Source: Mucilaginibacter aurantiaciroseus
GTDB lineage: Bacteria > Bacteroidota > Bacteroidia > Sphingobacteriales > Sphingobacteriaceae
Direction of reading: 5' to 3'
Length of the DNA stretch: 64,000 nucleotides
NCBI RefSeq assembly: GCF_024055595.1
Contig: NZ_JAMXOF010000003.1
Location: forward strand, 1-64,000
In this document: positions 18,094-26,393 of the stretch, piece by piece
How positions within the stretch are numbered: the first letter of the stretch is position 1
How the letters are laid out: every line of letters starts with the position of its first letter
The notes under the pieces: generated by a model
Seen by the model: only the letters and a program-made list of their open reading frames with translations
Told to the model about the DNA's origin: nothing
Databases searched by the model: none
Program-made: the position numbers and the translations under genes

Positions 18094-19605
18094 ATGAATA
18101 AAAGATATATAAAGCTAATTGCGATGGTCCTGTTGCTGACCTCGTTCACAGCATGTAAAAAATGGGTGGAGAATAACCCGCACGACAGGTTCCTGGTTAC
18201 CGACCTTGACTACCTGAAATCAGAAACCGATTATCGCACCATGGCTGTCAGCGTTTACTCGCCGGTGCAATGGTTAAACCAAGCGGTAGTTGTGGGCGAT
18301 ATCGCATCAGACAACTCTGTAGCCGGTGGCGAAAGTGCATCAGATGTTTTAGCACTACAGCAAATAGATGATTTTACGCTAACATCAACAAATTCAACCT
18401 TACTTGACCTGTGGCAGGTTGCTTACGAAGGTGTTAACAGGGCTAATTACATGACCCAGTATAAAGACAAAAACAAAGCAGGCGAAACCGTGAACTTTAA
18501 CGGTAAAGATGCCCTATACGCCGAGGTTTACTTTTTACGCGCTTACTACTACTTTACCTTAACAAAAATGTGGGGCGATGTTCCATTGTTTATTGATAAG
18601 CGCCTAAATAACAGCGATGCAAAATTATTAACCCGCGCACCTAAAGTTGAAGTTTACGCGCAGATAGAAAAAGACCTTAACGCTGCCATTGCTGCTTTGC
18701 CAACTACACAAAGCCAAAAAGGCCGTGTAACTAAATATGCTGCACAAGCCTTATTGGGTAAGGTTTATTTGTACGAGAATAAATTTACCGACGCAGCTTC
18801 AGTGTTAGACCCGGTTATCACCTCAGGTGCCTATAGTTTGATTACCAATTATGCTTCTATCTACTTAGCAGCAGGCGAGAACGGCCCTGAATCGGTATTT
18901 GAGATCCAGTACACAAACGGTTCGCCATACTTCAACTGGGGTGGTGTAACACGCGGCCAGGGTAATTATGCGGTTCAGCAGAATGGTATCAGGGGGTTAA
19001 ATGGTATTGGCGGTATGCCATATGCAGCCGGCTGGAGCACTAACCTGCCAACACAAAACCTTGCCGCGGCTTACTCAGCCGGCGATCAGCGTAAAGCAAT
19101 AACGGCTTTCAACATCGAAGATTACAAAGCCGCACATCCCGAATATAATATTAGCTACCAGGTAGCGCCTTACAAAAACACAGGTTTATACAATGGTAAA
19201 TACTTACCACGTAAAGGTGAAACATCCGGCCAGGTAGAGCTTAACTACCTGAACAACTTTAGAGTGTTAAGATATTCTGAAGTATTATTACTGGCTGCCG
19301 AAGCAAACAACCGTTCAACAGCGCCAAACGATACTAAAGCACAAGGTTACCTAAACCAGGTTCGCCAGCGTGCATTTGGTGATGTAGCTCATAATATAAC
19401 GGCTACAGGTACTGCTTTAAAGCAAGCCATTTGGGACGAAAGAAGATTAGAGTTGGCTATGGATGGCGACCGTTTCTTTGACCTGGTTAGAACAGGGCAG
19501 GCCGCTAATAAACTTACAGGTTTTATTGCCGGTAAGCACGAAGTGTTCCCTATACCACAGGAAGAAATTAACGTTACAGGTTTAACACAAAACCCGGGTT
19601 ACTAA
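18094..19605 (+). CDS. SusD/RagB-family surface glycan-binding lipoprotein
   Basis: This 503-residue partner of SusC has a lipoprotein signal with lipobox SFTAC (C21) followed by KK. The RagB/SusD fold shows TPR-type helices: ALYAEVYFLRAYYYFTLTKMWG near the centre of the N-terminal half, KYAAQALLGKVYLYE after it, and the C-terminal WDERRLELAMDGDRFFDLVR and PIPQEEINV motifs. The start at 18094 is chosen because upstream in-frame sequence overlaps susC and lacks a signal peptide. It caps the SusC barrel and delivers glycan. Confidence 0.95.
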   Translation: MNKRYIKLIAMVLLLTSFTACKKWVENNPHDRFLVTDLDYLKSETDYRTMAVSVYSPVQWLNQAVVVGDIASDNSVAGGESASDVLALQQIDDFTLTSTNSTLLDLWQVAYEGVNRANYMTQYKDKNKAGETVNFNGKDALYAEVYFLRAYYYFTLTKMWGDVPLFIDKRLNNSDAKLLTRAPKVEVYAQIEKDLNAAIAALPTTQSQKGRVTKYAAQALLGKVYLYENKFTDAASVLDPVITSGAYSLITNYASIYLAAGENGPESVFEIQYTNGSPYFNWGGVTRGQGNYAVQQNGIRGLNGIGGMPYAAGWSTNLPTQNLAAAYSAGDQRKAITAFNIEDYKAAHPEYNISYQVAPYKNTGLYNGKYLPRKGETSGQVELNYLNNFRVLRYSEVLLLAAEANNRSTAPNDTKAQGYLNQVRQRAFGDVAHNITATGTALKQAIWDERRLELAMDGDRFFDLVRTGQAANKLTGFIAGKHEVFPIPQEEINVTGLTQNPGY

Positions 19606-19623
19606 ACCTTAAAAATCAAGATC

Positions 19624-21708
19624 ATGAATGCAATAAAATATTTTTTGAGCATAACCCTTTTAATGGCTGTGATAACAGGCTGTAAAAAGGAAAAGTTTGA
19701 TGACGTATCGTTCGTCAACAACGTAGCAGACCCTGCAAAAATATCGGTATTGTTTGATATTACGCAAGACAATACTGGCTTGGTAACTATTACCCCTAAC
19801 GGCGAAGGTGTATCTACTTTTGATGTTTACTACGGCGATGGCGGCGAAACATTTGTAAAAGTAGCCGCTGGTAAAAACATCGAGCATAAATATGCCGAGG
19901 GCGTATATAAAGTTAAAATTGTTGGCCATGGCATCTCCGGCAAAACTGCCGAAGTTAACCAATCGCTTACGGTATCGTTTATGGCTCCGGCAAACCTTAA
20001 AACAACCGTCACAACCACTGGTTTAGCGGTAACAGTTGGCGCAACTGCCGATTTTGAAACCATGTTCCATGTATATTACGGTGACGAGGCAACGGCAAAC
20101 CCCGAACCTTACGATTCGTTCATGCAAGAGCAAACCGCCACACACAACTACCCTAAGGCAGGCACTTATACCATAAGGATTGTAGCTTTAAGCGGGGGTG
20201 TTGCAACAACAACCGTAGAGCAAATCATTAAGATAGGAAAACAAATAGACCTGCCTTTGGCGTTTGATGATTCGAATTTTGATTACACCACAAGCGATTT
20301 TGGCAATAACCAATCGGCGTTAGCAACAGATCCTAAAAACAACACTAACAAAGTATTAAAGGTTACCAAACCTGCAGGTGCCGAAGTTTGGGCCGGTACC
20401 ACCTTGGGTACCGCAACAGGCTTCGCAACCAAAATTCCGGTTAGTCCGCTAAATAATAAAATGACTATGCGAATCTATTCGCCTGCGGCAGGTTTAACCA
20501 TTAAGCTGAAACTGGAAGAACATGCTAATGGCAAAAATACGGTTGAAACTGATGCTAAAACTACCATAGCTAATGCATGGGAAACTTTAACGTTCGACTT
20601 CAATAATCCATCGGCAGGCACACCTGCTTTAAATGCCGCGTTTAATTATGATAAAGCTTCGGTTTTCTTTGACTTTGGCACGCCGGGCAGCGGTAAAGTG
20701 TTTTATATGGACGACCTGCAAATGGCTATCCAAATTGCACAAATAAGCCTTCCTGTTACATTTGATGCACCAAACACCGATTATACCGTTACCGATTTTG
20801 GTAACAACAATACTGTTGATGCCAATGACCCAACCCTTGCATCAAATAAAGTTAAAAAGACAACCAAACCTAACGGTGCCGAAGTATGGGCGGGCACTAC
20901 AATTGGCACCCCAGCGGGCTTCTCTGCTAAAATTCCGGTAACTGCATCTTACGCTAAAATGAGCATGCGTGTTTATTCAACGGCGGCAGGCCTGCGCGTC
21001 AGGTTAAAAATTGAAGACCATAATAACGGTAATATCTCGGTAGAAACGGAGGCCATCACTACAGTTGCCAACGCTTGGGAAACCTTGACTTTCGACCTTA
21101 CCGCACCATTTACAGGCACCCCTGCGCTTAACGCGGCAAATACTTACGATAAGGCATCCGTGTTCTTTGATTTTGGTACAGCAGGTAACGGTAAAGTGTT
21201 TTATTGGGACGACGTGAAATTTGTACCTCAACCTTCATCAATATTAGGTATCCCGCTTGATTTCCAGTCGGCAACCCTAAACTATGCCTTTACCGATTTT
21301 GAAGGTGGTGCTGTTACAGTTGTAAATAACCCATCGGCAACCGGCATTAACACCAGTACCAAAGTTGCTAAAATGGTAAAAAATGCAGGTGCCACATACG
21401 CAGGTAGCTACATAGCCCTTGCAGGCCCTATCGACTTTACCAAGAAAACACTTAAGATGAAAGTTTACTCGCCTAAAGTGGGTGCCAAAGTGTTGTTAAA
21501 GGTAGAGAACCTTACCGATGGCAGTGTTAGCTTCGAGAAAGAAGTACTTACAACCAAAGCAAATGCATGGGAGGAGCTAACCTTTGATTACAGCGCTATC
21601 AATACTGCAAAATCGTATCAAAAAGTAGTACTGATATTTGATAACGGTAACGTGGGTGATGGCTCGGCCAACTTTACCTACTATTTTGATGATATCACCC
21701 TTAATTAA
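19624..21708 (+). CDS. PKD-containing surface lipoprotein with three tandem carbohydrate-binding-like modules
   Basis: The protein has 694 residues. A lipobox ITGC gives C20. Two PKD-like beta domains lie at about 35-120 and 125-205 (YYGDGGETF and HVYYGDEAT). Three homologous modules of about 165 residues follow, starting near residues 210, 376 and 540. The first two share AEVWAGTT, a TMRIYSPAAGL/SMRVYSTAAGL motif and NAWETLTFD; the third is more diverged (YAGSYIAL, NAWEELTFD). Position in the SusD operon and architecture suggest a surface glycan-binding protein that catches glucan for the GH16 enzymes. Binding specificity is inference. Confidence 0.8.
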   Translation: MNAIKYFLSITLLMAVITGCKKEKFDDVSFVNNVADPAKISVLFDITQDNTGLVTITPNGEGVSTFDVYYGDGGETFVKVAAGKNIEHKYAEGVYKVKIVGHGISGKTAEVNQSLTVSFMAPANLKTTVTTTGLAVTVGATADFETMFHVYYGDEATANPEPYDSFMQEQTATHNYPKAGTYTIRIVALSGGVATTTVEQIIKIGKQIDLPLAFDDSNFDYTTSDFGNNQSALATDPKNNTNKVLKVTKPAGAEVWAGTTLGTATGFATKIPVSPLNNKMTMRIYSPAAGLTIKLKLEEHANGKNTVETDAKTTIANAWETLTFDFNNPSAGTPALNAAFNYDKASVFFDFGTPGSGKVFYMDDLQMAIQIAQISLPVTFDAPNTDYTVTDFGNNNTVDANDPTLASNKVKKTTKPNGAEVWAGTTIGTPAGFSAKIPVTASYAKMSMRVYSTAAGLRVRLKIEDHNNGNISVETEAITTVANAWETLTFDLTAPFTGTPALNAANTYDKASVFFDFGTAGNGKVFYWDDVKFVPQPSSILGIPLDFQSATLNYAFTDFEGGAVTVVNNPSATGINTSTKVAKMVKNAGATYAGSYIALAGPIDFTKKTLKMKVYSPKVGAKVLLKVENLTDGSVSFEKEVLTTKANAWEELTFDYSAINTAKSYQKVVLIFDNGNVGDGSANFTYYFDDITLN
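20251..21705 (+). repeat. Threefold in-gene module repeat
   Basis: Three copies of a module of roughly 165 codons begin near 20251, 20749 and 21246. The first two are still recognisable at nucleotide level (for example both hold a GCCGAAGT-TGGGC stretch), which indicates a comparatively recent duplication. The third is older. Confidence 0.7.
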
Positions 21709-21716
21709 TTATAGAA

Positions 21717-22610
21717 ATGAAAATTAATATAAAAGCATTACTAACCATCTGTTTGGCAGCCGCTATCATTGCAATAGGCTGTAAAAAAGAGAAGTATTCG
21801 TTCGGTAATATAGTTACCCCAACGGATGTAACATTAACCACGACCATCGAGGGTGTCAACACAACCAACCCGGATGGTGGCGGCTCTGGTAAAGTAACTA
21901 TTACTACTGCCGGTACCGGCGCCATATCATACAAAGTTGATTACGGCGACGGCATTACCGAAATTGTTCCGGGTGGAGATAAAGTACATAAGTACTCTGC
22001 CCCCGGTACATTCGATTACACCATCACCGCTACCGCTATTGGCACAGGTGGTGTAACCTCTACCGTAAGCAAAAAGATCAGGGTATTTGTATCGTTTGAG
22101 ATTCCCGCTGCAATTATGCAAAACCTAACCAATGGCGCATCTCGTACATGGGTTATAGACCGCCTTACACCAGGCCACGTAGGTGTTGGCCCGGCAGATG
22201 GTTATACACCAAGCTACTACGCAGCCGACCCTAACCAGCGTGCCGAATGTTTGTATGACGATGAAATAACCTTCAGCAAAAATGGCGCAGGCATTAATAT
22301 GGTTATCAACAACAAAGGTCAGTCGTTCTTTATTGCGGGTGCTACAGTATTTTACGGTAAAACAGGCGGCGAAAACTGCTTTGATTTTGATGCCACAGGC
22401 ACTAAAAAGCTTGCTTTTATGGATGCTACATCGGGCTCAACATCGGCAAACTCTACACGTATCCAATTTGTAGTGCCGGATAAGGGCTTAATTGCATTTG
22501 GTACAGGTGGTAACACTTACGAGATAATGGAACTTACCGAAACTACCATTACCTTACGGAACATTGGTATCGACGGCCTTGCCTGGTATCAGAAATTTAA
22601 AGTTAAATAA
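21717..22610 (+). CDS. PKD-domain surface lipoprotein, probable glycan-binding accessory protein
   Basis: This 297-residue lipoprotein has lipobox AIGC with C22. A PKD-like domain covers about 40-130 (YKVDYGDGITEIV). The C-terminal domain (about 135-297) contains ASRTWVIDRLTPGHVGVGP, a pattern common to Bacteroidota PUL accessory proteins found next to GH16 genes. It lies eight bases after the three-module lipoprotein and eight bases before the first GH16 gene, so it is in the same transcript. Its role is probably surface binding of glucan. No catalytic motif is seen. Confidence 0.75.
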   Translation: MKINIKALLTICLAAAIIAIGCKKEKYSFGNIVTPTDVTLTTTIEGVNTTNPDGGGSGKVTITTAGTGAISYKVDYGDGITEIVPGGDKVHKYSAPGTFDYTITATAIGTGGVTSTVSKKIRVFVSFEIPAAIMQNLTNGASRTWVIDRLTPGHVGVGPADGYTPSYYAADPNQRAECLYDDEITFSKNGAGINMVINNKGQSFFIAGATVFYGKTGGENCFDFDATGTKKLAFMDATSGSTSANSTRIQFVVPDKGLIAFGTGGNTYEIMELTETTITLRNIGIDGLAWYQKFKVK

Positions 22611-22618
22611 TAAAAGAT

Positions 22619-23656
22619 ATGAGAAAAATTAACGCTTTTTTAATAATAGCACTGGTAACATTGTTTACTAATTGCTCTAAAAGTAATGATACCGGCGGCA
22701 GCGCTACTGCAGGCATGCCAACCAACCTCACTGTAATACCAACCGTAAGTACTGATAACAGTGGCACGGTAACATTTGCGGTAACTGCCGACAATGCGGT
22801 ATCCTACGAATTTGATTTGGGTAACGGTGTTTTCCAAACAAACACAACAGGCAGTTTAACCTACAAATACGCGGTAGCAGGCACTTATAATGTTAAGGTT
22901 ACTGCCAAAAGTTCAACCGGTAAAACAAGCACAAAAACCATTTCGATTAATGTTTCGGCGAGCGAAGCTTTGATCTGGTCTGACGAGTTTAATATCGCGG
23001 GTGCGCCCGATCCGGGCAAATGGGGTTACGATATAGGTAACAACAATGGCTGGGGTAATAACGAGTTAGAGTATTACACCAACCGTTCTGATAACGCTTC
23101 GGTATCAAACGGCACTTTAAAAATAAACCTAAAGAAAGAGGCCTATAATGGTTTCGGTTACACTTCGGCAAGGCTGTTAACCAAAGGCAAGTTTGCCTTT
23201 AAATACGGCCGTGTAGAGGTGAAAGCGAAGCTACCTACAGGTGTGGGTACCTGGCCTGCAATATGGGCGCTTGGTGGTAATATAGATAGCACCCCATGGC
23301 CTGGCTGTGGGGAGATAGACATTATGGAACACGTAGGTAAACTGCAGAACACTATCTTCTCTACCATGCATTACCCAGGCCATTTTGGTGGCGGTGGCGT
23401 TGGTAGTACTACACAAAACCCTACTGCATCTACAGCGTTCCACGTATACAGCATGGATTGGACACCAACGGCTATGAAGTTTGCCATAGATGGAGTCGTT
23501 TTTTATACCTTTGATAACAGCGCCGACAAGCCGTTCAACCAAGATTTCTTCCTGATATTGAACGTAGCTTTTGGAGGTAATTTTGGCGGCCCAGCGGTTG
23601 ATCCTAACTTTACTGCCGACGCCATGGAGGTAGATTACGTTCGCGTTTATAAATAA
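22619..23656 (+). CDS. GH16 endo-beta-1,3-glucanase-type lipoprotein with PKD domain
   Basis: This 345-residue secreted lipoprotein has its lipid cysteine at C19 (LFTNC). A PKD-like domain covers about 35-112 and a GH16 catalytic domain about 117-345. The active-site motif GEIDIMEHVG gives nucleophile E232, D234 and acid/base E237; the M inserted between D and E is the laminarinase type of GH16. WPAIWALGG and NNELEYYTNR match laminarinases. It would cleave beta-1,3-glucan outside the cell. A hairpin terminator follows at 23673, so this probably ends the main PUL transcript. Confidence 0.92.
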   Translation: MRKINAFLIIALVTLFTNCSKSNDTGGSATAGMPTNLTVIPTVSTDNSGTVTFAVTADNAVSYEFDLGNGVFQTNTTGSLTYKYAVAGTYNVKVTAKSSTGKTSTKTISINVSASEALIWSDEFNIAGAPDPGKWGYDIGNNNGWGNNELEYYTNRSDNASVSNGTLKINLKKEAYNGFGYTSARLLTKGKFAFKYGRVEVKAKLPTGVGTWPAIWALGGNIDSTPWPGCGEIDIMEHVGKLQNTIFSTMHYPGHFGGGGVGSTTQNPTASTAFHVYSMDWTPTAMKFAIDGVVFYTFDNSADKPFNQDFFLILNVAFGGNFGGPAVDPNFTADAMEVDYVRVYK

Positions 23657-23672
23657 TCAATTAAAATAGATA

Positions 23673-23700
23673 GAAAGGCCATTAACAATGGCCTTTCTTC
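23673..23700 (+). terminator. Intrinsic terminator after the first GH16 gene
   Basis: Arms GAAAGGCCATT (23673-23683) and AATGGCCTTTC (23688-23698) form an 11-bp perfect stem with a four-base loop, with a weak T-rich tail. It lies 17 bases after the stop. Confidence 0.75.
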
Positions 23701-23727
23701 ATACATGCTATTCCCTTAATTAAAATC

Positions 23728-24585
23728 ATGCTTTATAAAAAGTGTATTTATTTTGCGGCCTTAACGGCAGCTATAGCTGCGTCGTGTTCATCGGTTAAGC
23801 AAGCGCCGGTAGCAAGCAACTCAAAAGGCAACGTAATCTTCTTTGACGATTTTTCGGAAAGTAAGATCGACCGCACCAAATGGAGCCCTATCATTACCGG
23901 TTTCCACACCAACGGCGAATTGCAGGCCTATGTAGATTCATCTGCAACCGCTTATATCGAAAACGGGGTGCTGGTTTTAAAGCCTCAATACTCACCTAAC
24001 TTTAAAACAATCGATAATCAGCAGTTCGATTTTATATCGGGCAGGTTTGTTACCAAAGGTAAATTTGATTTTACTTATGGCACAGCCGAGGCGCGTGTTA
24101 AGGTCACGGCAGGCGATGGCTTGTGGCCTGCCTGGTGGATGCTGGGCAATGGCATGTGGCCAAATGATGGCGAAATTGATATTATGGAATTTATTGGCGA
24201 AGCCGACTGGGTAAGCGCGGCGGTACATGGCCCAGGCTATAGTGGCGAAACCCCATTTGTAAATCGCAAATATTTTGATAAAGACCACGACGCCACCCAA
24301 TGGCATGTTTACGGTGTAGACTGGACACCCGAAGCGCTTGTTTTTAAATACGATGGCGTGCCGATGTTCCGCGTTACCCGTAAAATGGCCGGGCATTATG
24401 GCAAGTGGGTTTTTGATAATAAGCAGCACTTGATCCTCAATTTCGCGGTGGGCGGTATTTATCCTTTCAAAATAAACGGTATCAAAAAGCCATACTACGG
24501 CCTGTCGGAAACATCCTTAAACAAGATAAAAAATGGCGAAGCTAAAATGTGGGTAGACTGGGTAAAGGTAACCCAAAACAAATAA
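23728..24585 (+). CDS. GH16 beta-glucanase lipoprotein (second)
   Basis: This 285-residue lipoprotein has lipobox AASC with C20 and no PKD domain. A GH16 domain spans about 35-285, with active-site EIDIME giving E149, D151 and E154; DGLWPAWWMLG precedes it. Sequence outside the active site differs clearly from the first GH16, so it may cut a different linkage (beta-1,3 or mixed beta-1,3/1,4) or shorter chains. It lies downstream of a terminator and is closed by another (24608), so it may have its own promoter in the 71-base gap or depend on readthrough. Confidence 0.9.
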   Translation: MLYKKCIYFAALTAAIAASCSSVKQAPVASNSKGNVIFFDDFSESKIDRTKWSPIITGFHTNGELQAYVDSSATAYIENGVLVLKPQYSPNFKTIDNQQFDFISGRFVTKGKFDFTYGTAEARVKVTAGDGLWPAWWMLGNGMWPNDGEIDIMEFIGEADWVSAAVHGPGYSGETPFVNRKYFDKDHDATQWHVYGVDWTPEALVFKYDGVPMFRVTRKMAGHYGKWVFDNKQHLILNFAVGGIYPFKINGIKKPYYGLSETSLNKIKNGEAKMWVDWVKVTQNK

Positions 24586-24607
24586 GAGGCATGCCCCTGC
24601 TAAAGTG

Positions 24608-24643
24608 AAAAGCCTTTCGGATGAAGATCTGAAAGGCTTTTTT
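24608..24643 (+). terminator. Intrinsic terminator closing the glucan locus
   Basis: AAAAGCCTTTC and GAAAGGCTTTTTT form a stem of about 11 bp with a 12-base loop and a six-T tail, 22 bases after the second GH16 stop. Confidence 0.85.
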
Positions 24644-24662
24644 AATGTCAAACCATAAAAGG

Positions 24663-24800
24663 TTAAACTATAGCTGTTTTTTTAAAGGGAGACTTGACGC
24701 TCCCAAAATGCGGACAGTTACAATCCTTTTTAAATATACCACATGATGATAGCACAAAAGTTAATATTGCTATCGCGAATATGTATTTAACTTTTTTCAT
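24663..24800 (-). CDS. 45-residue cysteine-containing lipoprotein
   Basis: This short gene starts at the ATG at 24800. It encodes a lipoprotein signal (MKKVKYIFAIAILTFVLSSC, lipid cysteine C20) and a 25-residue mature tail containing KKDCNCPHFG. It overlaps the 3' end of vanZ by 14 bases, so it is the last gene of a gcvH-vanZ-lipoprotein transcript. The CNCPxF-type tail resembles short Bacteroidota lipoproteins usually left unannotated. Function is unknown; a metal- or redox-related role of the CxC pair is speculation. Confidence 0.7.
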   Translation of the reverse strand: MKKVKYIFAIAILTFVLSSCGIFKKDCNCPHFGSVKSPFKKTAIV

Positions 24801-25182
24801 GATTTAGCGCGTTACTGATTATTAATACTCCAAATACACCCATACACCCCCCAATAGCATCAGCTAACAGGTCGTTCCAGTCACCGCTGCGCCAGGTAAA
24901 GATCCGCGTTTGCAGCACTTCTATTAATGCACCATAGCTTATAAGCACTACAGTATTTTTCATCGCAATCTCTATCCGGATACTACGGGTGTTCCATTTA
25001 CGGATGCTGCCCGCGCAATATAAAATGGAGAGCACGAAAAACAAACCACAATGCACCAATTTATCAAACCCCTCAAAAAACATGGGCGAATTGCCAACAC
25101 TACCAAGCGGTATTGCACATATTATTAAAATAAACAGGGCCCACAAAATTGCAGGCCCATAGTATCTTAGTGTGTTTTTCAT
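24787..25182 (-). CDS. VanZ-like membrane protein
   Basis: This 131-residue protein has four hydrophobic segments and the VanZ-family features DKLVHCGLFFVLSIL (about 40-54) and GDWNDLLADAIGG (about 100-112). In vancomycin clusters VanZ gives teicoplanin resistance, but chromosomal members like this one are common in Bacteroidota and of unknown role. It is placed six bases after gcvH on the same strand and overlaps the small lipoprotein downstream. Confidence 0.85.
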   Translation of the reverse strand: MKNTLRYYGPAILWALFILIICAIPLGSVGNSPMFFEGFDKLVHCGLFFVLSILYCAGSIRKWNTRSIRIEIAMKNTVVLISYGALIEVLQTRIFTWRSGDWNDLLADAIGGCMGVFGVLIISNALNHEKS

Positions 25183-25188
25183 TTACAA

Positions 25189-25569
25189 TTAGTGGCCAAT
25201 AACGCCTTTGTACGCATCAGCATCCAAAAGGCTTTCTGCATCAGCAGCATTGGTAATTTTTATCTTCACCATCCAGCCATCGCCGTAAGGGTCGCTGTTC
25301 ACCAACTCAGGCTGGCTATCCAGTTTGCTATTCACTTCAAGGATGGTACCATCAAGCGGCATAAACAGGTCAGATACCGTTTTAACGGCTTCTACCGTAC
25401 CAAAAACAGATTCTTTGGTTACATCCTGCCCAACAGTATTAATGTCGATGTAAACAATGTCGCCTAATTCGCCTTGTGCAAACTCGGTGATACCGATGTA
25501 AGCCTCGTCGCCTTCAACCCTGATCCACTCGTGGTCGCTTGTGTATTTTAACTCTGCCGGAAAATTCAT
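25189..25569 (-). CDS. gcvH: Glycine cleavage system H protein
   Basis: This 126-residue lipoyl carrier shuttles the methylamine group of glycine between the P, T and L proteins. The lipoylation motif [15 protein letters not shown] places lipoyl-lysine K63 at the family position, and the N-terminus [21 protein letters not shown] is canonical. It is first gene of a three-gene minus-strand unit with a good promoter at 25589-25618. The P and T genes are not in the window. Confidence 0.97.
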   Translation of the reverse strand: MNFPAELKYTSDHEWIRVEGDEAYIGITEFAQGELGDIVYIDINTVGQDVTKESVFGTVEAVKTVSDLFMPLDGTILEVNSKLDSQPELVNSDPYGDGWMVKIKITNAADAESLLDADAYKGVIGH

Positions 25570-25588
25570 ATCTGTTAATTTATGTGCT

Positions 25589-25618
25589 CAAAAATAATAA
25601 AACTTTAAGGTATAACAA
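25589..25618 (-). promoter_or_regulatory. gcvH promoter
   Basis: On the minus strand TTG (complement of 25616-25618) is followed after exactly 19 bases by TATTTTTG (complement of 25589-25596), a perfect TAnnTTTG box, 20 bases upstream of the gcvH start. Confidence 0.6.
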
Positions 25619-25711
25619 TAATATCATCAACAAACTATAAGTGCCGCTATTAAAACCATTTCGCGTAATAGTTGTTGAACATTAACTATAAAAACTAAAA
25701 AAATCTATAAA

Positions 25712-26293
25712 ATGAAAAAATTAAGTTTAGTGGCAATGATGGCTGTTGCAGCCCTATCATTCCAGGCGTGTAACAACGCCGCAAAAGACAGTAAACAAAC
25801 TGCTGACAGTGTAAACGCAGTTAAAGACACAACCACCAATGGCTCTACAGGTATTGCTGTTGTTGCAAACGATGCAAAATTTGCTACCGATGCAGCTAAC
25901 GCAGGTATGGCAGAAGTTGCTGCCGGTAAAATAGCTGCCGAAAAAGCTATTAACCCACAGGTTAAAGAGTTTGGTGCCATGATGGTTACCGACCATACTA
26001 AAGTGAACGAAGAGTTAATGGCTATCGCTAAAACGAAAAACATCACTTTACCAACCGCACCCGATGCTGATCACGAAAAAATGTTGACAGATCTATCTGC
26101 AAAAACAGGTAAAGATTTTGATAAAGCTTACGTTGACGCAATGGTTAACGGCCACAAAAAAGTAGCATCGATGTTAGAAGATGCTTCTAAAAACTGCAAA
26201 GATGCCGATTTAATGGCTTTTGCTACCAAAACATTACCAGCAGTAAAAATGCACTTAGCTAAAATTGAAGCTATCCAAAAAAGCATGCAATAA
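25712..26293 (+). CDS. DUF4142 family lipoprotein
   Basis: This 193-residue exported lipoprotein has lipobox LSFQAC (C20). The mature part is alpha-helical, alanine- and lysine-rich, with the DUF4142 pattern of a four-helix, ferritin-like bundle: FGAMMVTDHTKVNEEL in the middle and VDAMVNGHKKVASMLE later. The family is abundant in soil Bacteroidota and Proteobacteria, with unknown function. It is monocistronic, with its own terminator at 26313. Confidence 0.88.
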   Translation: MKKLSLVAMMAVAALSFQACNNAAKDSKQTADSVNAVKDTTTNGSTGIAVVANDAKFATDAANAGMAEVAAGKIAAEKAINPQVKEFGAMMVTDHTKVNEELMAIAKTKNITLPTAPDADHEKMLTDLSAKTGKDFDKAYVDAMVNGHKKVASMLEDASKNCKDADLMAFATKTLPAVKMHLAKIEAIQKSMQ

Positions 26294-26312
26294 GCTTAGG
26301 TTATTTCATGTA

Positions 26313-26346
26313 GAAAGGGATGGGCACACGCTTATCCCTTTTTTAT
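26313..26346 (+). terminator. Intrinsic terminator after the DUF4142 gene
   Basis: AAAGGGAT (26314-26321) pairs with ATCCCTTT (26334-26341), followed by a T-rich run. Confidence 0.75.
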
Positions 26347-26393
26347 TTTAGATAATTTACGTTGCTACATCATATTATGATAAATTTACCACC

